DNA from: JAOAJC01 sp964481185
GTDB lineage: Archaea > Nanobdellota > Nanobdellia > Pacearchaeales > GW2011-AR1
Direction of reading: 5' to 3'
Assembly (NCBI GenBank): GCA_964481185.1
Contig: CAYZSY010000015.1
Span: forward strand, 1-17,887
DNA length: 17,887 bases
Shown in pieces: positions 12,349 to 17,887 of this stretch; position 1 is the stretch's first letter; the number at the start of each line of letters is the position of its first letter. Below the pieces are notes generated by a model. It made no database searches. It was not told the origin of the DNA and worked only from the letters and a program-made list of their open reading frames with translations. The position numbers and the translations under genes are program-made.

Positions 12349-13053
12349 ATGGCAAAAGAACATAAAAGACCAGATGGAAGAAAAAACGCGGAAATGAGAA
12401 AGATGTCTGCAAAAGTAGGAGTAATTCCTAACGCAGACGGCTCTGCAATGTTCTCATTTGGAGATACAGTTGCAATCGCTGCAGTTTATGGTCCAAGACA
12501 GTTGCACCCACAGCACATGCAGAATCCTGCAACAGGAATTTTAAGAGTTAATTATGATTTACTGAGTTTTTCAGTTTCTGACAGAAAAAAACCAGGACAT
12601 TCAAGGCGCTCGCAGGAAATATCAAAAGTTACAGAGCAGGCTTTGCTTCCTGTTTTAGACCTCAAGGAATTTAAAAACACAGTAGTTGATGTTCAGATTT
12701 ACATACTTCAGGCAGACTCAGGAACAAGAACAGCAGGAATAAATGCAGCTTCAATGGCTCTTGCAGATGCAGGAATTCCGATGAGAGATTTGGTTTGTTC
12801 TGTTGCAGTAGGAAAGCAGGACAAAGAATTAATCGTTGATTTAACAAAAGAAGAGGAAGATTTTGAAGAAGGCGAAGGAGCTACAGATTTTGCTGTTGCA
12901 AAAGTTGCAAATTCAGATGAATACACTCTTTTGCAGTTAGACGGCAAAATTCAGCCAGAAGTTGTCAAGGAAGTTTTAAAGCTTGCAAATGATTCATGCA
13001 AGGAGATTTATGAATTTCAGAAAAAAACACTAAAGGAGAGTATTGAAAAATGA
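12349..13053 (+). CDS. rrp41: Exosome catalytic subunit Rrp41
   Basis: RNase PH-like subunit carrying the active site of the archaeal exosome ring, degrading RNA 3' to 5' by phosphorolysis and adding tails in reverse. Family stretches include RPDGRKNAEMRKMSAKVGVI (family RxDGRxxxExRPIxxxxGVL), NADGSAMFSFGDTVAIAAVY, the VNYDLLSFSVSDRKKPGHSR region and AGINAASMALADAGIPMRDL. The catalytic Asp region reads GATDFAVAKV (family xADMPVA), keeping the key Asp. I start at 12349 (MAKEHKRPDGRK), five bases after rrp4; an in-frame ATG at 12325 overlaps rrp4 and adds eight residues. The stop overlaps rrp42 as ATGA. Confidence 0.95.
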   Translation: MAKEHKRPDGRKNAEMRKMSAKVGVIPNADGSAMFSFGDTVAIAAVYGPRQLHPQHMQNPATGILRVNYDLLSFSVSDRKKPGHSRRSQEISKVTEQALLPVLDLKEFKNTVVDVQIYILQADSGTRTAGINAASMALADAGIPMRDLVCSVAVGKQDKELIVDLTKEEEDFEEGEGATDFAVAKVANSDEYTLLQLDGKIQPEVVKEVLKLANDSCKEIYEFQKKTLKESIEK

Positions 13054-13865
13054 GCTCAATGACAACATCCAATCTGACTATTGAAACATTAAAGAAAATG
13101 TTTTCAGAGAATAAAAGATTTGACGGAAGAAAACTTCTCGAACATAGAGATATCTCAGTTAAGCTTGACATTTCAAACAAGGCAGAAGGAAGTGCAGGAA
13201 TAAAGATTGGAAAGACAGAAGTTGTAGTCGGTGTAAAACTTAGCATAGGCGAGCCATATCCAGACTCTCCTGACAAAGGAAATCTTACTGTTTCAGCTGA
13301 TTTGCTTCCTCTTGCTTCTCCAAGATTTGAGATGGGTCCTCCGGATTTTCCTGGAATAGAGCTTCCAAGGCTTGTTGACAGGGCAATCAGAGAATCTCAC
13401 ATGATTGATTTAGAGAAACTTGTTATCAAGAAAGGAGAAAAAGTCTGGACTGTTTACATAGACATCTATCCAATAAATGACGATGGCAATCTCATAGATG
13501 CAGCAACTCTTGGCGCATTAATTGCCTTGAAAAATGCAATGGTTCCAGAATTGGACAAAGATGACAAGATAGATTATGAAAAGAAATCAACAAAGAAACT
13601 TCCTTTGCATAAGGATATAGCACCCATATCATTTTCATTCTTTAAACTTGGAAATTCCATAATTTTGGACCCAACAAGAGAAGAAGAAGAGGCATGCGAA
13701 GCAAGGATTACATTCGGAATCTCAATGTGGAAAGATCAGTATATGATAAATTCGTGCCAGAAGAACGGAGAGATACCATTTACAGAAGCAGAAATATCAA
13801 AAATTATGGATACAATTTCCAAGAAATTTGAAGATTTTAACGAAAAACTTAAAAAGTTTTTGTAA
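13050..13865 (+). CDS. rrp42: Exosome structural subunit Rrp42
   Basis: Non-catalytic RNase PH-like partner that alternates with Rrp41 in the hexameric exosome ring and helps bind RNA. The 271-aa length is normal. Family stretches include KRFDGRKLLEHRDISVKLDI (family RxDGRxxxExRxIxIExGxI), AEGSAGIKIGKTEVVVGVKL, EPYPDSPDKGNLTVSADLLP and GPPDFPGIELPRLVDRAIRE (family GPPxExAIELARVVDRGIRE). VWTVYIDIYPINDDGNLIDA and ATLGALIALKNAMVP follow. The late segment SIILDPTREEEEACEARITF matches the family DPTxEEExxxxxxLTV. The ATG overlaps the rrp41 stop by four bases; Met4 (13059) is an alternative start. Confidence 0.95.
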   Translation: MSSMTTSNLTIETLKKMFSENKRFDGRKLLEHRDISVKLDISNKAEGSAGIKIGKTEVVVGVKLSIGEPYPDSPDKGNLTVSADLLPLASPRFEMGPPDFPGIELPRLVDRAIRESHMIDLEKLVIKKGEKVWTVYIDIYPINDDGNLIDAATLGALIALKNAMVPELDKDDKIDYEKKSTKKLPLHKDIAPISFSFFKLGNSIILDPTREEEEACEARITFGISMWKDQYMINSCQKNGEIPFTEAEISKIMDTISKKFEDFNEKLKKFL

Positions 13866-13876
13866 GATAATATAAT

Positions 13877-14263
13877 ATGGAACAGACGTTCACAAAGTAC
13901 GAGATTGCAAGGATTATAGGAGCAAGAGCGTTGCAGATTGCAATGGACGCACCCCTTCTTCTTAAATTATCAGATGCCGAATTAAAGGAGATGATGTATG
14001 ATTCTCTGACAATTGCTGAAAGGGAGTTAAACGAAGGAGTTTTGCCAATAGCAATAAACAGGCCTGTTCCAAAACTTAGGAAACAAAAGCTTACTGCTGT
14101 TAAAGAAGAATCTTCCTCAGATGAAGAACTTGTTGCAAAAGAGCAGGAAGTTGAAAAAGAGATTGTAGAAGGAGTCGCAGAGCTTGGCCTTGTTGAAGGA
14201 GACGAAATTGAAGATTATCAGGACGAGCCAGTATCATCTGAGCCAGCCCACGAAGAGCAGTAG
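13877..14263 (+). CDS. rpoK: RNA polymerase subunit RpoK (Rpb6) with acidic tail
   Basis: Archaeal counterpart of Rpb6/bacterial omega, which clamps the largest RNA polymerase subunit. The conserved core is in the first ~65 residues: FTKYEIARIIGARALQIAMD (family LTRYExARIIGARALQIxxG), APLLLKL, and the strand GVLPIAINRPVP (family xxLPIxIxRxxP). After about residue 70 comes a ~58-residue tail dominated by Glu and Asp (KEESSSDEELVAKEQE ...), making 128 aa where many archaeal RpoK proteins are 57-90. Eukaryotic Rpb6 carries its acidic region at the N-terminus, so a C-terminal one is unusual. It starts 11 bases after rrp42 and may be cotranscribed with the exosome genes. Confidence 0.92.
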   Translation: MEQTFTKYEIARIIGARALQIAMDAPLLLKLSDAELKEMMYDSLTIAERELNEGVLPIAINRPVPKLRKQKLTAVKEESSSDEELVAKEQEVEKEIVEGVAELGLVEGDEIEDYQDEPVSSEPAHEEQ

Positions 14264-14294
14264 CTTCGCTAAATTGCTCTTTATTACAACAATT

Positions 14295-14303
14295 CTTATA
14301 AAC
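14295..14303 (+). promoter_or_regulatory. TATA-like promoter of gene 14324-14644
   Basis: CTTATAAAC is centred about 25 nt before the ATG at 14324, consistent with a leaderless message. Confidence 0.5.
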
Positions 14304-14323
14304 TCCTTATATTAATTTATACT

Positions 14324-14644
14324 ATGCCTAAAATTCATGTTTTAAATGAAGGAGATTCTAATTGTTTACATACACATGTATTCTACATAGACAACGCATT
14401 TGATGGGCAAGCCTGGTGGTGTGATATTTGTCCAAGACACGAAAAGATAGATTATTCTCCCGGAGAGAAGATACTATTTCCGCCGCTTGCACTTATAAGC
14501 ACATCAAATCCCGAATATGGTGGGGAAGAAGTTTATGCATTCAGAGCAAATAAGGAAGGAAGAGTAACAAAGAAAGATATACTTTTTCCAGAGCAAAGAA
14601 TATTAAGAAAAGATATTGGAAAAGGGTTAGCCGAAAGATTATAA
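14324..14644 (+). CDS. Unknown 106-aa Cys/His protein
   Basis: I do not recognise this protein. The N-terminal 40 residues contain a possible metal site: Cys14, His16, His18, Cys33, Cys36 and His39 (CLHTHVFYI ... WWCDICPRH). The C-x2-C followed by His is typical of small zinc-binding folds, but the full set does not match a motif I can name. The middle (GEKILFPPLALISTSNPEYG) looks like beta strands, and the C-terminal third is basic (KEGRVTKKDILFPEQRILRK). It lacks membrane segments. It lies between rpoK and eno, which are usually adjacent in archaea, and has its own promoter, so it looks like an insertion into that cluster. Confidence 0.7.
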   Translation: MPKIHVLNEGDSNCLHTHVFYIDNAFDGQAWWCDICPRHEKIDYSPGEKILFPPLALISTSNPEYGGEEVYAFRANKEGRVTKKDILFPEQRILRKDIGKGLAERL

Positions 14645-14656
14645 TAAAACATTATT

Positions 14657-14665
14657 CTTAAAAAC
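14657..14665 (+). promoter_or_regulatory. TATA-like promoter of eno
   Basis: CTTAAAAAC is centred about 25 nt before the ATG at 14686, predicting a leaderless enolase transcript. Confidence 0.5.
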
Positions 14666-14685
14666 AGCATTTTCTTCTAATTTAC

Positions 14686-15819
14686 ATGTTAATTAAAGAG
14701 GTTAAGGCAGAGAAAATTCCGGATTCAAGGGGCGAGCAAACGCTAAAAGTAACAATCGATGGAGTAGCTGCATCAGCTCCAAATGGAAAGTCAACAGGAA
14801 AATACGAGACAAAACCATACAATACGAGCCTTGATTTTTCAATAGAAGAGATAAATCATCTTAATTTTAATTTCGAGATTAAAACTTTTGAAGATTTGAA
14901 GAAAGTTGAAAATTTTATCTGCAAAAAATACAAATTCAGGAATGCAAGGCAGTTTGGAGCGAATGCACTATTTGCTCTCGAATCAGCAATTCTAAAGGCT
15001 CTTGCAAAATCAAGAAACAAGCAGCTCTGGCAGATTGTTAATCCTGCTGCAAAGAGATTTCCAGTGCCAATAGGGAATGCCGTGGGCGGGGGCCTTCACA
15101 GTTCAAGATTTAAAATTCATCCGATTTTTCAGGAATTTCTTGTTATTCCAAATGAGAAAACTTTTCATGAAAATGTTGCAGTTATGAAAGAAGTTTACGA
15201 GAAAATAGGGGCTGTTCTGAACGCATCTGAAAAAAATGATGAGGGCGCTTGGCAGGCTCAGCTTAATAATAAAGAGGTTCTGGAAGTTTTATCAAAATTC
15301 AAAGACAAAATAGGGATTGGAATAGATGTAGCCGCCTCTTCTTTCTTTAGAAATGATTTATACATTTATGCTTCAAAAATGCCAAACAGGGAGAGCCAGA
15401 TTATTTACATGAACAATCTTGTAGAAGATTACGACCTTTACTATATAGAAGACCCTCTGCAGGAGGAAGATTTCACAGGTTTTTCTCAGATAAAGAAAAA
15501 GCATCTTGTTGTTGGAGATGATTTGACAGCAACTCAAATCCCAAGATTAAAGGAAGCAATAAAGCACAATTCAATTAATGCGATGATAATAAAGCCAAAT
15601 CAAAATGGCTCTTTGCTTGAATTAAAAAAGATTTTTGATTTGTGCAAGGCAAACAACATAAAAACAATCATCTCTCACCGCTCTGGAGAAACAATGGATG
15701 CCTCAATAGCAGATTATGCTTTTGCTTTTGAGGCAGATTTCATAAAATGCGGAATTTCAACCGCTTGGAGAGAAGCCAAGTTAAAAAGGATGATTGAAAT
15801 AGAAAATTCTCTTAGATAA
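14686..15819 (+). CDS. eno: Enolase, short divergent form
   Basis: Interconverts 2-phosphoglycerate and phosphoenolpyruvate in glycolysis/gluconeogenesis. Active-site regions are recognisable in order: DSRG near the start, GGGLHSS, FQEFLVIP and NDEGAW (catalytic Glu of the family's GDEGG). The metal ligands lie in IGIDVAASSFF, YYIEDPLQEEDFTGF and VVGDDLTATQ. The catalytic Lys is in MIIKPNQNGSL, then come ISHRSGETMDASIADYAFAF and IKCG. All main catalytic and Mg-binding residues thus appear present. It is 377 aa, about 50 shorter than typical enolases (~415-435). The mobile loop that normally reads SGASTG is NGKSTG, and GDEGG has become NDEGA. It may be a true but streamlined enolase or an enolase-like paralogue. 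Confidence 0.9.
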   Translation: MLIKEVKAEKIPDSRGEQTLKVTIDGVAASAPNGKSTGKYETKPYNTSLDFSIEEINHLNFNFEIKTFEDLKKVENFICKKYKFRNARQFGANALFALESAILKALAKSRNKQLWQIVNPAAKRFPVPIGNAVGGGLHSSRFKIHPIFQEFLVIPNEKTFHENVAVMKEVYEKIGAVLNASEKNDEGAWQAQLNNKEVLEVLSKFKDKIGIGIDVAASSFFRNDLYIYASKMPNRESQIIYMNNLVEDYDLYYIEDPLQEEDFTGFSQIKKKHLVVGDDLTATQIPRLKEAIKHNSINAMIIKPNQNGSLLELKKIFDLCKANNIKTIISHRSGETMDASIADYAFAFEADFIKCGISTAWREAKLKRMIEIENSLR

Positions 15820-15821
15820 CC

Positions 15822-16070
15822 TTAATCATAAACATTTTTTCTATGCCCTATTCTTACAATTATAATCCTGTTCATCGAGACAATGATATCAGCCACTGCT
15901 CGATAATCTCCTATCCTTAATCTCCATAATTTTTCTCCTTGTAATCTCTTGAGAAACCTAAAAGGGTTGTCTCTTATAGAATATATTTTGTTTAAGATTA
16001 TTTCAGCTTCTTTTTTTTCTAATTTTCTTAAAAATCTTTCGGCGTTTTCCGCTATTTGAATTGAGTACAT
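15822..16070 (-). CDS. RelE/ParE-type toxin
   Basis: An 82-aa protein of the RelE/ParE toxin superfamily. It has the family layout: N-terminal strand and two helices (IQIAENAERFLRKLEKKEAE), FRFLKRLQGEKLWRLRIGDY (family LxGxxxxxRxRxGDYRxxY), RAVADI, then a strand and the C-terminal IGHRKNVYD (family HRxxVY). RelE members cleave mRNA on the ribosome and ParE members target gyrase; the basic residues and HR-x-x-VY end favour the RelE side, without proof. It follows the antitoxin gene by one base, the normal antitoxin-first order. Its stop lies two bases from the eno stop on the other strand, so the two transcripts converge tail to tail. Confidence 0.88.
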   Translation of the reverse strand: MYSIQIAENAERFLRKLEKKEAEIILNKIYSIRDNPFRFLKRLQGEKLWRLRIGDYRAVADIIVSMNRIIIVRIGHRKNVYD

Positions 16071-16071
16071 C

Positions 16072-16308
16072 TTATCTCAGCAAAATTCTCAATTCTTTTG
16101 CAACTTGTTCTATTGGTTTAATTCTTCCTTTTCTTACATCATCTAGCCCAATCTTAATTTCATTAATCTCTTCTTCACTGAGAGTTTCTTCTTCAGTGTT
16201 GTCCATAAGATTGTTTAGGACTTCATCATAAGACTGTCTCTCTAAGCTTTTCAATGCCTTTAGTCTCTCCAATGTGTCTTGATTTAATTGTATAGTTGTC
16301 TTTTCCAT
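16072..16308 (-). CDS. Ribbon-helix-helix-like antitoxin
   Basis: A 78-aa partner of the RelE/ParE-type toxin. The N-terminus TTIQLNQDTLERLKALKSLE has the look of a ribbon-helix-helix DNA-binding strand and first helix (TIxLxxxTxxRLxxLK), followed by RQSYDEVLNNLMDN. The acidic C-terminal half (EEETLSEEEINEIKIGLDDV, ending KELRILLR) would wrap the toxin. The gene begins 27 nt after a TATA-like element, and a 13-bp palindrome lies between the two, as expected for autoregulation. The toxin starts one base after its stop. The pair lies within the usual eno-rps2 linkage. Confidence 0.82.
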   Translation of the reverse strand: MEKTTIQLNQDTLERLKALKSLERQSYDEVLNNLMDNTEEETLSEEEINEIKIGLDDVRKGRIKPIEQVAKELRILLR

Positions 16309-16312
16309 ATTA

Positions 16313-16325
16313 TATAGTAACTATA
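16313..16325. promoter_or_regulatory. Palindromic operator candidate of the toxin-antitoxin pair
   Basis: TATAGT-A-ACTATA is a perfect 6+1+6 palindrome located between the TATA-like element and the antitoxin start codon. This is where a ribbon-helix-helix antitoxin would bind to repress its own operon. The AT-rich context makes chance palindromes fairly likely. Confidence 0.45.
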
Positions 16326-16328
16326 ATA

Positions 16329-16340
16329 AGTATATAAACA
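16329..16340 (-). promoter_or_regulatory. TATA-like promoter of the toxin-antitoxin pair
   Basis: On the reverse strand TGTTTATATACT is centred about 27 nt before the antitoxin ATG, predicting a leaderless bicistronic transcript. Confidence 0.55.
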
Positions 16341-16351
16341 TTTTGTATCTA

Positions 16352-16909
16352 TCAATAATATGCTGCTTTTTTTCTAAAATATTTTGCAATTTTAATTACA
16401 ACAAATCCATAAATCAATCCAAACAGCGCCCCGAACAAGACATCAGAAGGATAGTGCATTCCATTATGTATTCTTGATAATGCCATTAGAACAATTAAAA
16501 TTCCTGAAAAAATCCAGACAAATTTCTTTCTATAAAAATAACAAGGCACGAAAAGAACAGCAGCAATTATTGATACATGCCCTGATGGAAATGAAGAGTC
16601 AGTGCTCAAATTTCCAATCGGAACTATCTCATTAGGATAACTGATATATGGCCTTATTCTCTCAAATCCTTGATTTGCAATAATTCCCTTTATTAGAAAG
16701 TTTGTAAAAAAGAAGTGCAAGATTATTACAATAGCAATAATTGACAAAATTTTTACAGTGTGTTTTCTTTCTTTGAAGATAATAATAAGCACTACCAGAG
16801 ATATTAAGAGAGTCATGAAAATATTTGAGCTAATTATCTTTGAAATAGAATCAATGAGTGTGCCTCTTCCAAATTCATTTATTGCTTTTATTATGATGAA
16901 ATCTAACAT
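16352..16909 (-). CDS. PAP2-family membrane phosphatase
   Basis: A 185-aa integral membrane protein of the PAP2 (type 2 phosphatidic acid phosphatase) superfamily, probably dephosphorylating a lipid phosphate or polyprenyl diphosphate at the outer membrane face. About five or six hydrophobic segments are visible. The three family motifs are found in order: C1 ending in RP (FERIRPYI), C2 as SSFPSGHVS with the conserved PSGH, and C3 as SRIHNGMHYPSDVLFG, including the nucleophilic His and Asp. In C1 the expected Lys seven residues before the Arg-Pro is Asn (NQGFERIRP), an unusual change in a phosphate-contacting residue. Its own promoter is divergent from rps2. Substrate cannot be told from sequence. 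Confidence 0.88.
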   Translation of the reverse strand: MLDFIIIKAINEFGRGTLIDSISKIISSNIFMTLLISLVVLIIIFKERKHTVKILSIIAIVIILHFFFTNFLIKGIIANQGFERIRPYISYPNEIVPIGNLSTDSSFPSGHVSIIAAVLFVPCYFYRKKFVWIFSGILIVLMALSRIHNGMHYPSDVLFGALFGLIYGFVVIKIAKYFRKKAAYY

Positions 16910-16928
16910 ATTATTCTAAATCTAATAA

Positions 16929-16940
16929 GATTTAAAAACC
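16929..16940 (-). promoter_or_regulatory. TATA-like element between the PAP2 gene and rps2
   Basis: On the reverse strand GGTTTTTAAATC lies about 26 nt before the PAP2 start, giving a leaderless start. Because it is AT-symmetric it could also serve the forward strand, which would give rps2 a leader of roughly 65 nt. Confidence 0.5.
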
Positions 16941-17010
16941 CCTCGTAACTTCAAGGAATACTTTGCAGGTGCAAAATCCCAAAAGGAAAGTAGCATGAAC
17001 TCCTGCGCTG

Positions 17011-17019
17011 TTTATATAA
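17011..17019 (+). promoter_or_regulatory. TATA-like element close to the rps2 start
   Basis: TTTATATAA is the best TATA match upstream of rps2 but is centred only 13 nt before the ATG at 17028. If used with normal spacing, transcription would start near 17041, inside the frame, and the first usable ATG would be at 17076 (Met17). Confidence 0.4.
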
Positions 17020-17027
17020 TAATTCAA

Positions 17028-17887
17028 ATGGCAAAAACCAAAAAAACTGAAGAGAAAGAAGTTTCTGAGAAAGAGATGAAGGAAGAAAATGAAACAAAGA
17101 AAGCCGCTAAGGAGAATAAAGCAGCAGAAGCTCCCCTCAACAAAGAGCAGAATGTTAATTCAAAAGTTGAAGAGAAGAAAGAGGATAAAATAGATAAGAA
17201 AGCAAAGCTCGCAAAACTTCTTGAGAAGGCAAAAGAGCTTGAAAAGGGCGTCAAGGAAGTAAAGGAAATTTCTAAAGAAGAAGTAAAGACAAAATCTAAA
17301 GAAGCAAAAGAAGACGTTGTTGAGAAAAAAGAAATGCTTGTTCCAATAGAGGACTACCTAAAATCTTCAATTTATCTTGGAACAAGGGTAATGACTCCAG
17401 ACATGAGAAGCTATGTTTATAGAAGAAGAGCAGATGGTCTTGCAGTTTTCAATACTTCTCTTCTTGACGAAAAAATAAGGGAAGCCGCAGAATATCTTGC
17501 AAAATTTGAGCCAAAAGACATAATCTTGGTATGCAAAAGAGAAGCAGGATGGAAAGCAGCTAAAAGATTCGCTGAAACATTCGGCATAAGATGCTTTACA
17601 AAAAAATATCCTGCAGGAATCCTCACAAACACAAATCTTGTAACATTCCAGGAAGCAAATTTAATATTTATCTGCGACCCTTGGCTCGACAAGAATGCTT
17701 TGAAGGATGCTCAGAGAATAAAAATTCCAGTTATGTCTGTCTGCGACACAAATAATTACACTCAAGGCATAACCAAAATTCTTCCAGGGAACAACAAGTC
17801 AGCAAAGTCCCTAGGATTTATCTTCTTCCTTCTTGCAAAACTATATTCAGAAAAGAAAAACCTCAAGATAAAAGCCCCTGCAATCCA
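17028..17887 (+). CDS. rps2: Ribosomal protein uS2 with long charged N-terminus (3' partial)
   Basis: Small-subunit protein uS2. The conserved domain begins near residue 103 with LVPIEDYLKSSIYLGTRVM (family LLxxxxYLxAGVHIGTxxxT). It continues with YVYRRRADGLAVFNTSLLDE (family FIYxxRxDGLxVLDxxxTxERI), GWKAAKRFAETFG, RCFTKKYPAGILTNTN (family RFxPGTLTNP), EANLIFICDPWLDKNALKDA (family EPxxxxVTDPxxDxxAxxEA) and IPVMSVCDTNNYT (family IPVVAxCDTNN). The first ~102 residues are almost all Lys, Glu, Ala, Asp and Ser, an extension not seen in typical archaeal uS2 of 200-230 aa. The frame is open to the window end. The start could be Met17 (17076) if the near TATA element is the one used. Confidence 0.94.
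   Translation, partial: MAKTKKTEEKEVSEKEMKEENETKKAAKENKAAEAPLNKEQNVNSKVEEKKEDKIDKKAKLAKLLEKAKELEKGVKEVKEISKEEVKTKSKEAKEDVVEKKEMLVPIEDYLKSSIYLGTRVMTPDMRSYVYRRRADGLAVFNTSLLDEKIREAAEYLAKFEPKDIILVCKREAGWKAAKRFAETFGIRCFTKKYPAGILTNTNLVTFQEANLIFICDPWLDKNALKDAQRIKIPVMSVCDTNNYTQGITKILPGNNKSAKSLGFIFFLLAKLYSEKKNLKIKAPAI

Noticed and set aside
16943..17027. Possible small RNA gene between the PAP2 gene and rps2
   Set aside because: TTTGCA-GG-TGCAAA (16962-16975) and GCAGG/CCTGC pairings exist, but no tRNA fold, C/D or H/ACA boxes could be recognised. It is more simply the rps2 upstream region.

Overview
The window reads as part of an AT-rich archaeal chromosome. It carries archaeal/eukaryote-type ribosomal proteins (eS4, eL32, eL19), an archaeal 20S proteasome alpha subunit, SBDS, the Rrp4/Rrp41/Rrp42 exosome, RpoK and an archaeal SecY. 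Short, divergent proteins, very tight gene packing and unusual lysine/glutamate-rich tails suggest a small-genome DPANN lineage (Pacearchaeota/Woesearchaeota-like). That placement is inference from protein character, not a search.

Region 1 (1-5906) is the downstream half of the archaeal S10/spc ribosomal operon: uL24 (cut by the window edge), eS4, uL5, uS14, uS8, uL6, eL32, eL19, uL18, an unrecognised 108-aa gene, uS5, uL30, uL15. Every one of the 12 gene junctions lies between a 4-nt overlap and a 1-nt gap, so this is one translationally coupled transcript.

Region 2 (5907-9160) normally would continue straight into secY. Here a separate leaderless gene (5991-6602) intervenes. Its last ~33 codons differ sharply in composition from the rest of the gene, and a small stem-loop lies at its stop codon. 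I think it is a candidate target (variable) gene of a diversity-generating retroelement (DGR). Then come secY, a small unknown gene, an EMC3/TMCO1-like insertase and a short ASCH-like ORF that seems to lack its central part.

Region 3 (9189-13865) is the proteasome/exosome neighbourhood: psmA (reverse strand), SBDS, a second member of the same unknown family as 5991-6602, then rrp4-rrp41-rrp42. Region 4 (13877-17887) is the rpoK-eno-rps2 neighbourhood. It is broken up by a small Cys/His protein and by a reverse-strand RelE/ParE-type toxin-antitoxin pair plus a PAP2 phosphatase.

Stand-alone genes mostly have a TATA-like element centred 25-29 nt before the start codon, which implies leaderless transcripts. 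Genes inside operons often show G-rich Shine-Dalgarno-like stretches. Perfect inverted repeats overlap the core promoters of secY and SBDS. No tRNA, rRNA, CRISPR array, insertion sequence, reverse transcriptase or DGR template repeat was recognised, and no gap over 300 nt exists. The window therefore combines three housekeeping clusters (ribosome/secretion, proteasome/exosome, RNA polymerase/enolase/S2) with accessory genes placed at their joints.
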